Positions 36,739 to 46,260 of a stretch of 64,000 nt of DNA are shown piece after piece. The notes under the pieces were generated by a model. It searched no databases, was not told the origin of the DNA, and saw only the letters and a program-made list of their open reading frames with translations. The stretch covers positions 1 to 64,000 of the forward strand of contig NZ_AKJG01000047.1 of NCBI RefSeq assembly GCF_000282455.1, read 5' to 3'. The stretch is from Pseudomonas sp. GM74 (lineage in GTDB: Bacteria; Pseudomonadota; Gammaproteobacteria; Pseudomonadales; Pseudomonadaceae). The translations under genes were made by a program, and so were the position numbers. Position 1 is the stretch's first letter; each line of letters opens with the position of its first letter.

Positions 36739-37054
36739 GGCCCTAAAAGCCAACAAATCAACCCGAATCAGCCACAAATTCTCCATTCAACACGGCTCTA
36801 AGCCTCTCTCGTCCCTTTCAAGCCTGTCACCGGTCAACTAACTACTCTCCATGCGCATCTGGGGGATAGGTGCGTGGCGGCTCTTGTGATAACATCCGGC
36901 GGTTTCCATGGTTGCCCCGCGGGGTGACCTTTACTGCGCAGATCCATGGCATAACTCGTTGATTTGTCGTAAGCCAATGCATGGCACTGAGCCTGCAGCG
37001 GCGAGCTTCGTTGGTCCTGACGAAGTTTCACCAGAAAAAGGAATCAGGCTTCTC
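36739..37054 (+). other. gyrA upstream region
   Basis: About 315 bases between the REPIN and gyrA hold no supported gene. A short open stretch in frame with gyrA from 36908 has no homologous residues. The region should contain the gyrA promoter; TGTGATAACAT near 36885 is a possible -10 area, but no convincing -35 is visible. AAGGA near 37038 is the ribosome-binding site. Confidence 0.4.
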
Positions 37055-39709
37055 ATGGGCGAACTGGCCAAAGAAATCCTCCCGGTCAATATCGAAGACG
37101 AGCTGAAGCAGTCCTACCTCGACTACGCGATGAGCGTAATTGTCGGGCGGGCACTGCCGGATGCGCGCGATGGCTTGAAGCCCGTGCACCGGCGCGTGCT
37201 GTTCGCGATGAGCGAGCTGGGCAACGACTTCAACAAGCCGTACAAGAAATCTGCCCGTGTTGTCGGTGACGTGATCGGTAAGTATCACCCGCACGGTGAT
37301 ACCGCGGTGTACGACACCATCGTTCGGATGGCGCAGCCATTCTCCCTGCGCTACCTGCTGGTAGACGGCCAGGGCAACTTCGGTTCGGTGGACGGCGACA
37401 ACGCCGCGGCCATGCGATACACCGAAGTGCGCATGACCAAGCTGGCGCACGAGCTGCTGGCTGACCTGCACAAGGAAACCGTGGACTGGGTGCCGAACTA
37501 CGACGGCACCGAAATGATCCCGGCGGTCATGCCGACCCGTATTCCCAACCTGCTGGTCAACGGCTCCAGCGGTATCGCCGTGGGCATGGCGACCAACATT
37601 CCGCCGCACAACCTCGGTGAAGTCATCGACGGTTGCCTGGCGCTCATCGACAACCCAGAGTTGACTGTCGACGAGCTGATGCAATACATCCCCGGTCCGG
37701 ACTTCCCGACCGCCGCGATCATCAACGGTCGCGCCGGCATCATCGAGGCCTACCGCACCGGTCGCGGGCGCATTTACATGCGCGCCCGCTCGATGATCGA
37801 AGACATCGACAAGGTCGGTGGTCGCCAGCAGATCGTCATCACCGAACTCCCTTACCAGCTGAACAAGGCGCGTCTGATCGAGAAGATCGCCGAGCTGGTA
37901 AAAGAGAAAAAGCTCGAAGGCATCACCGAACTGCGCGACGAGTCCGACAAGGACGGTATGCGCGTCGTGATCGAGTTGCGTCGCGGCGAAGTGCCGGAGG
38001 TCATCCTCAACAACCTCTACGCCCAGACCCAGCTGCAAGCGGTGTTCGGTATCAACATCGTCGCGCTGATCGACGGTCGTCCGCGGATCCTGAACCTCAA
38101 GGACCTGCTGGAAGCCTTCGTCCGTCACCGCCGCGAAGTGGTGACCCGTCGTACCGTGTTCGAACTGCGTAAAGCGCGCGAACGTGGCCACATTCTGGAA
38201 GGTCAGGCAGTTGCCCTGTCGAACATCGACCCGGTCATCGCCCTGATCAAGGCATCGCCAACGCCGTCGGAAGCCAAGGAAGCGCTGGTCAGCACCCCTT
38301 GGGAATCCTCGGCCGTGGTGGCGATGGTCGAGCGTGCCGGCGCCGATTCGTGCCGTCCGGAAAACCTCGATCCGCAATACGGTCTGCGCGACGGCAAGTA
38401 CTTCCTGTCGCCAGAACAGGCGCAAGCCATTCTGGAACTGCGTCTGCACCGTCTGACCGGTCTGGAACACGAGAAGCTGCTGGCCGAGTATCAAGAGATC
38501 CTCAACCAGATCGGCGAGCTGATCCGCATCCTCAACAGCGCCACGCGCCTGATGGAAGTGATCCGCGAAGAGCTGGAAGTGATCCGCGCCGAATACGGCG
38601 ACGTGCGTCGTACCGAAATCCTCGATGCCCGTCTCGACCTGACCCTGGGTGACATGATCCCGGAAGAAGAGCGCGTCGTGACCATTTCCCACGGTGGCTA
38701 CGCCAAGACCCAGCCGCTGGCTGCGTACCAGGCCCAGCGTCGTGGCGGTAAAGGCAAGTCGGCGACCGGCGTCAAGGATGAGGACTACATCGCTCACCTG
38801 CTGGTTGCCAACAGCCACACCACGCTGCTGCTGTTCTCCAGCAAGGGCAAGGTGTACTGGCTGAAAACCTACGAAATCCCTGAAGCGTCCCGCGCTGCCC
38901 GTGGTCGTCCGCTGGTCAACCTGTTGCCACTGGACGACGGTGAGTACATCACCACCATGCTGCCAGTCGAGGAATACACCGAAGGTCACTATATCTTCAT
39001 GGCCACCGCCAACGGCACCGTGAAGAAGACCCCGCTGGAATCCTTCAGCCGTCAACGCAGCGTCGGCCTGATTGCGCTGGAGCTGGATGAAGGCGACGTA
39101 TTGATCAGCGCGGCCATCACCGATGGCGAGCGCGAAGTGATGCTGTTCTCCGACGGCGGCAAGGTCACCCGCTTCAAGGAATCCGACGTTCGCGCCATGG
39201 GCCGTACCGCTCGCGGTGTGCGCGGCATGCGTCTGCCGGAAGGTCAGAAGCTGATTTCCATGCTGATCCCGGAAGAAGGCAGCCAGATCCTCACCGCTTC
39301 GGCGCGTGGCTACGGCAAGCGCACGGCGATCACCGAGTTCCCTGAGTACAAGCGTGGCGGTCAGGGCGTTATCGCCATGGTCAGCAACGAGCGTAACGGC
39401 CGTCTGGTCGGTGCGGTCCAGGTACTCGACGGCGAGGAGATCATGCTGATTTCCGACCAGGGTACCCTGGTGCGCACCCGTGTCGACGAAGTGTCCAGCC
39501 TGGGTCGTAACACACAGGGCGTGACCCTGATCAAGCTGGCCAACGACGAAACACTGGTCGGGCTGGAGCGGGTTCAGGAGCCGTCGGAAGTCGAGGGTGA
39601 AGAGCTGGAAAGTGAAGAGGGTGAAGGGTTTGTCGGGGAAGTCGTGATCGACGACGTTGCCGATGACCAGCAACTCGACGCCGCCGCTGACGAAGAACCA
39701 CAGGAATAA
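37055..39709 (+). CDS. gyrA: DNA gyrase subunit A
   Basis: This 884-residue subunit breaks and rejoins DNA in gyrase. The catalytic Tyr122 lies in AAMRYTE. The quinolone-determining region reads [12 protein letters not shown] with Thr83 and Asp87, the sensitive state for Pseudomonas. The C-terminal beta-propeller contains the GyrA-box QRRGGKG (about residue 564-570), and the tail is strongly acidic. The start [10 protein letters not shown] at 37055 is the conserved one. It is transcribed alone: a terminator and a REP pair follow before serC. Confidence 0.98.
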   Translation: MGELAKEILPVNIEDELKQSYLDYAMSVIVGRALPDARDGLKPVHRRVLFAMSELGNDFNKPYKKSARVVGDVIGKYHPHGDTAVYDTIVRMAQPFSLRYLLVDGQGNFGSVDGDNAAAMRYTEVRMTKLAHELLADLHKETVDWVPNYDGTEMIPAVMPTRIPNLLVNGSSGIAVGMATNIPPHNLGEVIDGCLALIDNPELTVDELMQYIPGPDFPTAAIINGRAGIIEAYRTGRGRIYMRARSMIEDIDKVGGRQQIVITELPYQLNKARLIEKIAELVKEKKLEGITELRDESDKDGMRVVIELRRGEVPEVILNNLYAQTQLQAVFGINIVALIDGRPRILNLKDLLEAFVRHRREVVTRRTVFELRKARERGHILEGQAVALSNIDPVIALIKASPTPSEAKEALVSTPWESSAVVAMVERAGADSCRPENLDPQYGLRDGKYFLSPEQAQAILELRLHRLTGLEHEKLLAEYQEILNQIGELIRILNSATRLMEVIREELEVIRAEYGDVRRTEILDARLDLTLGDMIPEEERVVTISHGGYAKTQPLAAYQAQRRGGKGKSATGVKDEDYIAHLLVANSHTTLLLFSSKGKVYWLKTYEIPEASRAARGRPLVNLLPLDDGEYITTMLPVEEYTEGHYIFMATANGTVKKTPLESFSRQRSVGLIALELDEGDVLISAAITDGEREVMLFSDGGKVTRFKESDVRAMGRTARGVRGMRLPEGQKLISMLIPEEGSQILTASARGYGKRTAITEFPEYKRGGQGVIAMVSNERNGRLVGAVQVLDGEEIMLISDQGTLVRTRVDEVSSLGRNTQGVTLIKLANDETLVGLERVQEPSEVEGEELESEEGEGFVGEVVIDDVADDQQLDAAADEEPQE

Positions 39710-39718
39710 GCGGGCAAG

Positions 39719-39752
39719 CAGGGGGCGGATGAAAATTCGCCCCCTTGTTGTT
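39719..39752 (+). terminator. gyrA terminator
   Basis: GGGGGCGGA and TTCGCCCCC with a small loop, followed by TTGTTGTTT, begin about 11 bases past the gyrA stop. Confidence 0.75.
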
Positions 39753-39773
39753 TGAATTGTCGAATTGTTCTCA

Positions 39774-39874
39774 TGTAGGAGCTGTCGAGCGAAGCGAGGC
39801 TGCGATCTTTTGATCTTGCCTTCAGGAATAAAGATCAAAAGATCGCAGCCTCGCTTCGCTCGACAGCTCCTACA
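39774..39874. repeat. Inverted repeat, second REP family
   Basis: TGTAGGAGCTGTCGAGCGAA on the left and its full complement on the right give perfect arms of about 43 bases that continue through GGCTGCGATCTTTTGATC. This is a separate Pseudomonas repeat family from the GTGGGAGC pairs. It lies between gyrA and serC. Confidence 0.9.
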
Positions 39875-39912
39875 GATCAAATAGATTGATTGAAATCAGA
39901 GCGAGATTGGAT

Positions 39913-40998
39913 GTGAGCAAGAGAGCCTATAACTTCTGTGCCGGTCCTGCGGCGCTTCCCGAAGCTGTCCTGCAGCGCGCCCAGGGTGAACTCCTCGACT
40001 GGCACGGCAAGGGCCTGTCGGTCATGGAGATGAGCCATCGCAGCGATGAGTTCGTGTCCATTGCCACCAAGGCCGAGCAGGATCTGCGTGATCTGCTGAA
40101 TATCCCCTCGAACTATAAAGTGCTGTTCCTGCAAGGTGGCGCCAGCCAGCAATTTGCTCAGATTCCTCTGAACCTGTTGCCGGAAAACGGCTCGGCCGAC
40201 TATATCGACACCGGTATCTGGTCGCAGAAAGCCATCGAAGAAGCTTCGCGCTTCGGCCACGTCAATGTTGCCGCCACCGCCAAGCCTTACGACTATTTCG
40301 CCATTCCCGGCCAGAACGAGTGGAAGCTGTCGAAAGACGCGGCCTACGTTCACTATGCGCCGAACGAAACCATCGGTGGTCTGGAATTCCAGTGGATCCC
40401 GGAAACCGGCGATGTTCCGCTGGTCGCCGACATGTCCTCGGACATCCTGTCGCGCCCGGTGGATGTGTCACGCTTCGGCATGATCTACGCCGGCGCCCAG
40501 AAAAACATCGGCCCGAGCGGCATCGTGGTAAACATCGTGCGTGAAGACCTGTTGGGTCACGCCCGTTCGCTGTGCCCGACCATGCTCGACTACAAGGTCG
40601 CAGCCGATAACGGCTCGATGTACAACACGCCGCCGACCCTGGCCTGGTACCTGTCCGGCCTGGTGTTCGAGTGGCTCAAGGAGCAGGGCGGCGTCGAGGC
40701 CATCGGCAAGCTCAACGAAGTCAAGCAGCGCACGCTGTACGGCTTCATCGATGCCAGCGGCCTGTACAGCAACCCGATCAACAAGTCGGACCGCTCGTGG
40801 ATGAACGTGCCGTTCCGCCTGGCTGATGATCGTCTGGACAAGCCGTTCCTGGCCGGTGCCGACGAACGTGGCCTGTTGAACCTCAAGGGTCACCGTTCCG
40901 TGGGCGGCATGCGCGCCTCCATCTATAACGCCGTCGACATCAACGCCGTCAATGCGCTGGTTTCGTACATGGCAGAGTTCGAGAAGGAACACGGCTAA
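39913..40998 (+). CDS. serC: Phosphoserine aminotransferase
   Basis: This 361-residue PLP enzyme makes phosphoserine and also acts in pyridoxal phosphate synthesis. The N-terminus KRAYNFCAGPAALP and the PLP-lysine stretch GAQKNIGPSG are diagnostic. The GTG at 39913 gives the exact family length, while a longer frame from 39886 adds non-homologous residues. Its stop overlaps the pheA start by one base (TAATG). It heads the serC-pheA-hisC-tyrA/aroA-cmk block. Confidence 0.96.
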   Translation: MSKRAYNFCAGPAALPEAVLQRAQGELLDWHGKGLSVMEMSHRSDEFVSIATKAEQDLRDLLNIPSNYKVLFLQGGASQQFAQIPLNLLPENGSADYIDTGIWSQKAIEEASRFGHVNVAATAKPYDYFAIPGQNEWKLSKDAAYVHYAPNETIGGLEFQWIPETGDVPLVADMSSDILSRPVDVSRFGMIYAGAQKNIGPSGIVVNIVREDLLGHARSLCPTMLDYKVAADNGSMYNTPPTLAWYLSGLVFEWLKEQGGVEAIGKLNEVKQRTLYGFIDASGLYSNPINKSDRSWMNVPFRLADDRLDKPFLAGADERGLLNLKGHRSVGGMRASIYNAVDINAVNALVSYMAEFEKEHG

Positions 40999-42092
40999 TG
41001 TCTGAGCAAGAACTCAAGGCACTGCGCCTGCGCATTGATGCCCTGGACGAAAAGGTCCTGGAGCTGATCAGCGAGCGTGCGCGCTGCGCCCAGGAAGTCG
41101 CGCGGGTAAAGATGGCCTCGCTGGCCGAAGGCGAAGTGCCGGTGTTCTATCGTCCTGAGCGTGAAGCTCAGGTGCTCAAGCGTGTCATGGAGCGCAACCA
41201 GGGGCCGCTGGGCAACGAAGAGATGGCGCGGTTGTTCCGTGAAATCATGTCTTCGTGCCTGGCGCTCGAGCAGCCGCTGAAAGTGGCTTACCTCGGCCCT
41301 GAAGGTACGTTCACCCAGGCGGCGGCCATGAAGCACTTCGGCCACGCGGTGATCAGCAAGCCGATGGCGGCGATCGACGAAGTGTTCCGCGAAGTGGCGG
41401 CGGGGGCAGTGAATTTTGGCGTGGTGCCGGTGGAGAACTCCACCGAAGGCGCGGTCAACCACACCCTCGACAGCTTCCTCGAACATGACATGGTGATCTG
41501 CGGCGAAGTCGAGCTGCGTATCCACCATCACCTGTTGGTCGGTGAAAACACCAAGACCGACAGCATCAGCCGCATCTACTCCCACGCCCAGTCCCTGGCC
41601 CAGTGCCGCAAGTGGCTGGACGCCCATTACCCGAATGTCGAGCGCGTGGCGGTGTCCAGCAACGCCGAAGCGGCCAAGCGGGTCAAGGGTGAGTGGAACT
41701 CGGCGGCCATTGCCGGTGACATGGCGGCCGGCCTGTATGGCTTGACCCGTCTGGCCGAAAAAATCGAGGACCGCCCGGATAACTCCACGCGCTTCCTCAT
41801 GATCGGCAACCAGGAAGTGCCGCCGACAGGCGACGACAAGACATCGATCATCGTTTCGATGAGCAACAAGCCGGGTGCGCTTCACGAGTTGCTGGTGCCG
41901 TTCCACGACAATGGCATCGACCTGACGCGAATCGAGACTCGTCCGTCGCGCAGCGGTAAATGGACCTACGTGTTCTTCATCGACTTCGTCGGCCATCACC
42001 GCGACCCGCTGGTCAAAGGTGTGCTGGAAAAGATCAGTCAGGAAGCAGTGGCACTCAAGGTGCTGGGTTCCTACCCGAAAGCAGTTCTCTAA
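40998..42092 (+). CDS. pheA: P-protein: chorismate mutase / prephenate dehydratase
   Basis: This 364-residue fused enzyme of phenylalanine synthesis has a helical chorismate mutase domain (about 1-90), a prephenate dehydratase domain (about 95-275) with VPVENSTEGAVNHTLD and the STRF motif, and a C-terminal ACT domain (about 285-360) with KPGALHELL and the RIETRPSR ligand stretch for feedback inhibition by phenylalanine. All parts are intact. Confidence 0.96.
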   Translation: MSEQELKALRLRIDALDEKVLELISERARCAQEVARVKMASLAEGEVPVFYRPEREAQVLKRVMERNQGPLGNEEMARLFREIMSSCLALEQPLKVAYLGPEGTFTQAAAMKHFGHAVISKPMAAIDEVFREVAAGAVNFGVVPVENSTEGAVNHTLDSFLEHDMVICGEVELRIHHHLLVGENTKTDSISRIYSHAQSLAQCRKWLDAHYPNVERVAVSSNAEAAKRVKGEWNSAAIAGDMAAGLYGLTRLAEKIEDRPDNSTRFLMIGNQEVPPTGDDKTSIIVSMSNKPGALHELLVPFHDNGIDLTRIETRPSRSGKWTYVFFIDFVGHHRDPLVKGVLEKISQEAVALKVLGSYPKAVL

Positions 42093-42105
42093 GGGGCGGT
42101 AGCAA

Positions 42106-43218
42106 ATGAGTGGCAATTTCCTCGCTCTGGCACAGCCGGGCGTGCAACAACTTTCGCCTTACGTTCCGGGCAAGCCCGTGGACGAACTGGCGCGTGAACT
42201 GGACCTCGATCCAGCCAGCATCATCAAGCTGGCGAGCAACGAAAACCCGCTGGGCGCGGGCCCCAAAGCGCTGGCGGCGATCCGCGATGCGCTGGCCGAG
42301 CTGCCCCGTTATCCGGACGGCAACGGTTTTGCACTCAAGAGCCTGTTGGCCGAGCAGTGCCGCGTCGAGATCGATCAGGTCACGCTGGGCAACGGCTCCA
42401 ATGACATCCTGGAACTGGTCGCGCGTGCCTACCTGGCACCGGGTCTGAATGCCGTGTTCAGCGAGCATGCGTTCGCTGTCTACCCGATTGCCACCCAGGC
42501 GGTCGGCGCACAGGCCAAGGTGGTTCCGGCCAAGGATTGGGGGCATGATTTGCCTGCCATGCTGGCGGCGATCGATGCCAACACCCGCGTGGTGTTCATC
42601 GCTAACCCGAACAATCCGACCGGGACCTGGTTCGACGCCGAGGCGCTGGACGAATTCCTGCAGGATGTGCCGGAGCATGTGCTGGTCGTACTGGACGAGG
42701 CTTACATCGAGTACGCCGAAGGCAGCGATCTGCCGGATGGCCTGGACTTCCTGGCGGCTTATCCGAACCTGCTGGTTTCCCGCACCTTCTCCAAGGCCTA
42801 TGGCCTGGCCGCGCTGCGCGTGGGTTATGGCTTGTCCACGGCGGTGGTTGCAGACGTGCTGAACCGCGTACGCCAGCCGTTCAACGTCAACAGCCTGGCC
42901 CTGGCCGCGGCCTGTGCGGCGTTGAAGGACGAAGAATATCTGGCGCAAAGCCGTCAGTTGAACGAGTCCGGCATGCAGCAACTGGAAGCTGGTTTCCGTG
43001 AGCTGGGGCTGAGCTGGATCCCGTCCAAGGGCAATTTCATTTGCGTCGATCTCGGTCAAGTCGCGGCCCCGGTGTTCCAGGGCTTGCTGCGTGAAGGCGT
43101 GATCGTGCGTCCGGTGGCCAACTACGGCATGCCGAATCACCTGCGCGTCACCATCGGCCTGCCGGCAGAGAACAGCCGTTTCCTGGAAGCGCTGTCCAAG
43201 GTTCTGGCTCGTGGTTGA
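42106..43218 (+). CDS. hisC: Histidinol-phosphate / aromatic aminotransferase
   Basis: This 370-residue fold-type I PLP aminotransferase has LASNENPLG at the N-terminus and the PLP-binding lysine in SRTFSKAYGLAALRVGY. The family is HisC. Within this aromatic operon it may serve mainly as the phenylalanine/tyrosine aminotransferase, as suggested for the second HisC copy of pseudomonads; that is inference from context. It starts 13 bases after pheA and overlaps the next gene by eight bases. Confidence 0.93.
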   Translation: MSGNFLALAQPGVQQLSPYVPGKPVDELARELDLDPASIIKLASNENPLGAGPKALAAIRDALAELPRYPDGNGFALKSLLAEQCRVEIDQVTLGNGSNDILELVARAYLAPGLNAVFSEHAFAVYPIATQAVGAQAKVVPAKDWGHDLPAMLAAIDANTRVVFIANPNNPTGTWFDAEALDEFLQDVPEHVLVVLDEAYIEYAEGSDLPDGLDFLAAYPNLLVSRTFSKAYGLAALRVGYGLSTAVVADVLNRVRQPFNVNSLALAAACAALKDEEYLAQSRQLNESGMQQLEAGFRELGLSWIPSKGNFICVDLGQVAAPVFQGLLREGVIVRPVANYGMPNHLRVTIGLPAENSRFLEALSKVLARG

Positions 43219-45454
43219 TGTCACTGCGCTGCAATCTGCTGAGCCTATGATCGGTCGCCTGGTGGTGGTCGGTCTCGGGTTGATCGGCGGTTCGTTTGCC
43301 AAGGGGTTGCGTGAAAGCGGTCTGTGCCGCGAAGTGGTCGGGGTCGATCTCGATCCGCAATCGCGCAAGCTCGCGGTCGAGTTGGGTGTGGTGGATCGCT
43401 GCGAGGAAGACCTGGGCGTTGCTTGTCAGGGCGCCGATGTCATCCAGTTGGCGGTGCCGATCCTGGCCATGGAAAAAGTGCTCGCGCGTCTGGCGGGCAT
43501 GGATCTGGGGCAAGCGATCCTGACCGATGTCGGCAGTGCCAAGGGCAATGTGGTGCGTGCGGCCACCGAAGCATTTGGCAAGATGCCGTCATGTTTCGTG
43601 CCTGGGCATCCGATTGCCGGTTCAGAGCAAAGCGGGGTGGAAGCCTCCAATGCCGAGCTGTTCCGTCGCCATAAAGTCATTCTGACGCCGCTGGATCAAA
43701 CCGATCCGGCAGCCCTGGCGGTGGTCGACCGTTTGTGGCGCGAACTGGGCGCCGATGTCGAGCACATGCAGGTCGAGCGCCACGATGAAGTGCTGGCCGC
43801 GACCAGTCATCTGCCGCACTTGCTGGCGTTCGGCCTGGTCGATTCGTTGGCCAAGCGCAATGAAAATCTTGAGATCTTCCGTTACGCTGCGGGCGGTTTC
43901 CGCGATTTCACAAGAATCGCCGGAAGCGACCCGGTCATGTGGCACGACATCTTCCTCGCCAACCGCGAGGCTGTCCTGCGCACACTCGATACATTTCGCA
44001 GCGACCTCGACGCCTTGCGCGACGCGGTCGATGCAGGGGATGGGCACCAATTGTTGGGCGTTTTCACTCGCGCCCGGGTTGCCCGCGAGCATTTCAGTAA
44101 AATCCTGGCCCGCAGGGCCTATGTGGACGCTATGAATTCCAACGATCTGATTTTCCTGGCTCAACCTGGTGGCCGCCTGTCCGGTCGGATTCGCGTACCG
44201 GGTGACAAATCGATTTCCCACCGTTCGATCATGCTGGGCTCCCTGGCCGAAGGCGTCACCGAAGTCGAAGGTTTCCTGGAGGGCGAAGATGCCCTGGCGA
44301 CCTTGCAGGCTTTCCGTGACATGGGTGTGGTCATCGAAGGTCCGCACCATGGTCGCGTGACCATCCACGGCGTCGGCCTGCATGGCCTGAAGCAGGCACC
44401 GGGCCCGATCTATCTGGGCAACTCCGGTACTTCGATGCGTCTGCTGTCCGGCCTGCTGGCTGCGCAGAACTTCGACAGCACCCTGACCGGCGATGCTTCG
44501 CTGTCCAAGCGCCCGATGAATCGCGTGGCCAATCCGCTGCGTGAAATGGGCGCGGTGATCGAAACCGCCGCCGAAGGTCGTCCACCGATGACCATTCGTG
44601 GAGGCAACAAGCTCAAGGGACTGACCTACACCATGCCGATGGCCAGTGCCCAGGTTAAGTCCTGCCTGCTGTTGGCCGGTCTGTATGCCGAAGGCAAGAC
44701 CACGGTTACCGAGCCTGCTCCGACCCGCGACCATACCGAGCGCATGCTGCGTGGCTTCGGCTACCCGGTAACGGTCAATGGTGCGACCGCATCGGTCGAG
44801 TCCGGCAACAAGCTGACCGCGACCCATATTGAAGTTCCGGGTGATATTTCGTCTTCGGCGTTCTTCCTGGTGGCGGCATCGATCGCAGAAGGTTCGGAGC
44901 TGGTGCTGGAACACGTCGGCATCAATCCGACCCGTACCGGTGTGATCGACATCCTGCGCCTGATGGGCGCCGACATCACCCTGGAAAACCAGCGTGAAGT
45001 GGGTGGCGAGCCTGTAGCTGACTTGCGCGTACGTGCGGCTAAACTCAAGGGTATCGAGATTCCCGAGGCGCTGGTTCCGCTGGCCATCGACGAGTTCCCG
45101 GTGCTGTTCGTCGCCGCCGCCTGTGCCGAAGGGCGCACCGTGTTGCGTGGCGCGGAAGAACTGCGGGTCAAGGAGTCGGATCGTATCCAGGTCATGGCCG
45201 ATGGCTTGCTGGCGCTGGGCGTCAAGTGCGAACCAACCCCGGATGGCATCATCATCGACGGCGGCCAGATCGGCGGCGGTGAAGTGCACGGTCATGGTGA
45301 TCACCGTATTGCCATGGCGTTCAGCGTTGCTTCGCTGCGCGCCAGTGCGCCGATCCGCATTCATGATTGCGCCAACGTCGCGACATCGTTCCCGAATTTC
45401 CTGGCGCTGTGCGCACAGGTCGGTATTCGCGTGGCACAAGAGGCGCAGTCGTGA
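43211..45454 (+). CDS. aroA: Fused prephenate dehydrogenase / EPSP synthase (TyrA-AroA)
   Basis: This 747-residue fusion has an N-terminal prephenate/arogenate dehydrogenase (about 1-300, NAD motif [12 protein letters not shown]). A 5-enolpyruvylshikimate-3-phosphate synthase follows (about 315-747, GDKSISHR). It joins the shikimate step to the tyrosine branch in one polypeptide. The EPSPS half carries RDHTE, SAQVK and NPTR, the motif set of class II, often glyphosate-insensitive, EPSP synthases. The GTG at 43211 overlaps hisC; an ATG at 43247 ([11 protein letters not shown]) is the main alternative start. The stop overlaps the cmk start (GTGA). Confidence 0.95.
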   Translation: MVDVTALQSAEPMIGRLVVVGLGLIGGSFAKGLRESGLCREVVGVDLDPQSRKLAVELGVVDRCEEDLGVACQGADVIQLAVPILAMEKVLARLAGMDLGQAILTDVGSAKGNVVRAATEAFGKMPSCFVPGHPIAGSEQSGVEASNAELFRRHKVILTPLDQTDPAALAVVDRLWRELGADVEHMQVERHDEVLAATSHLPHLLAFGLVDSLAKRNENLEIFRYAAGGFRDFTRIAGSDPVMWHDIFLANREAVLRTLDTFRSDLDALRDAVDAGDGHQLLGVFTRARVAREHFSKILARRAYVDAMNSNDLIFLAQPGGRLSGRIRVPGDKSISHRSIMLGSLAEGVTEVEGFLEGEDALATLQAFRDMGVVIEGPHHGRVTIHGVGLHGLKQAPGPIYLGNSGTSMRLLSGLLAAQNFDSTLTGDASLSKRPMNRVANPLREMGAVIETAAEGRPPMTIRGGNKLKGLTYTMPMASAQVKSCLLLAGLYAEGKTTVTEPAPTRDHTERMLRGFGYPVTVNGATASVESGNKLTATHIEVPGDISSSAFFLVAASIAEGSELVLEHVGINPTRTGVIDILRLMGADITLENQREVGGEPVADLRVRAAKLKGIEIPEALVPLAIDEFPVLFVAAACAEGRTVLRGAEELRVKESDRIQVMADGLLALGVKCEPTPDGIIIDGGQIGGGEVHGHGDHRIAMAFSVASLRASAPIRIHDCANVATSFPNFLALCAQVGIRVAQEAQS

Positions 45455-46140
45455 TCAGCATTGCACCGGTCATCACCATCGATGGGCCAAGCGGTTCGGG
45501 CAAGGGCACGGTAGCCGGGATTCTGGCCAAGCGCCTGGGCTGGAACCTGCTGGACTCCGGTGCGTTGTACCGATTGCTGGCGTTCGCCGCGCATAACCAC
45601 GGTGTCGACCTGACCAATGAAGAGCTGCTGAAGAAACTCGCCGCTCATCTGGATGTGCAGTTCATCGCAGCGACGGACGGTCAGTTGCAACGCATCATTC
45701 TGGAAGGTGACGAAGTCAGCGATGTCATTCGCACCGAAAGCGTCGGTTCCGGCGCTTCTCAGGTAGCTGCGCTGCCCGCTGTACGCGAGGCGTTGCTGCA
45801 GCGCCAGCGGGCTTTTCAGGAAGCGCCGGGCCTTGTGGCGGATGGCCGCGACATGGGCACGGTGGTTTTTCCTGACGCGCCGCTGAAGATTTTTCTGACG
45901 GCCAGCGCCGAGGAACGGGCACGCCGTCGATATTTGCAGTTGAAGGGCAAAGTCGAGGGTGTTAGTCTGTCGAGTCTGCTAGATGAGATACGTGCACGCG
46001 ATGAGCGTGACACCCAGCGAGCGGTAGCCCCGCTCAAACCGGCGGCTGACGCCATACAGCTGGATTCCACGGAATTATCCATCGACCAGGTGCTGGAACG
46101 CATCATGAGCGAAATCGCCATTCGCGATATCGCCGGGTGA
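45451..46140 (+). CDS. cmk: Cytidylate kinase
   Basis: This 229-residue NMP kinase phosphorylates CMP and dCMP. It has the P-loop [11 protein letters not shown] near the N-terminus, [20 protein letters not shown] and a LID segment ([16 protein letters not shown]). The GTG at 45451 overlaps the AroA stop by four bases. A 28-codon upstream extension is antisense-like and was rejected. It is the last gene before the terminator at 46143-46187. Confidence 0.95.
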   Translation: MISIAPVITIDGPSGSGKGTVAGILAKRLGWNLLDSGALYRLLAFAAHNHGVDLTNEELLKKLAAHLDVQFIAATDGQLQRIILEGDEVSDVIRTESVGSGASQVAALPAVREALLQRQRAFQEAPGLVADGRDMGTVVFPDAPLKIFLTASAEERARRRYLQLKGKVEGVSLSSLLDEIRARDERDTQRAVAPLKPAADAIQLDSTELSIDQVLERIMSEIAIRDIAG

Positions 46141-46142
46141 CC

Positions 46143-46187
46143 AAGAAGGCCGCAGGGGACCAGTCATAGTCCTGCGGTGGCTTCTTT
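46143..46187 (+). terminator. Probable terminator after cmk
   Basis: AAGAAG, CCGCAGG and GAC pair with GTC, CCTGCGG and CTTCTT across small internal loops, and TTTTAA follows. It may fully end or only attenuate transcription from the aromatic operon into rpsA. Confidence 0.55.
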
Positions 46188-46201
46188 TAAATGAAACTAA
46201 C

Positions 46202-46221
46202 CCACACCGTCTGGGGTGTGG
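46202..46221 (+). promoter_or_regulatory. Short hairpin in the rpsA leader
   Basis: CCACACC, a six-base loop and GGTGTGG form a perfect stem 40 bases before the rpsA start. S1 represses its own translation in E. coli by binding a structured leader; whether this stem does the same here is not known. Confidence 0.35.
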
Positions 46222-46260
46222 AGATGGGCGTATTCTTCGCCCTCATCAACAGGAATTAAA

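Noticed and set aside
37028..39880. 950-codon open frame on the minus strand across gyrA
   Set aside because: It is the mirror of gyrA codon bias in GC-rich DNA. The gyrA frame has full family identity, and the antisense product has no recognisable domain.
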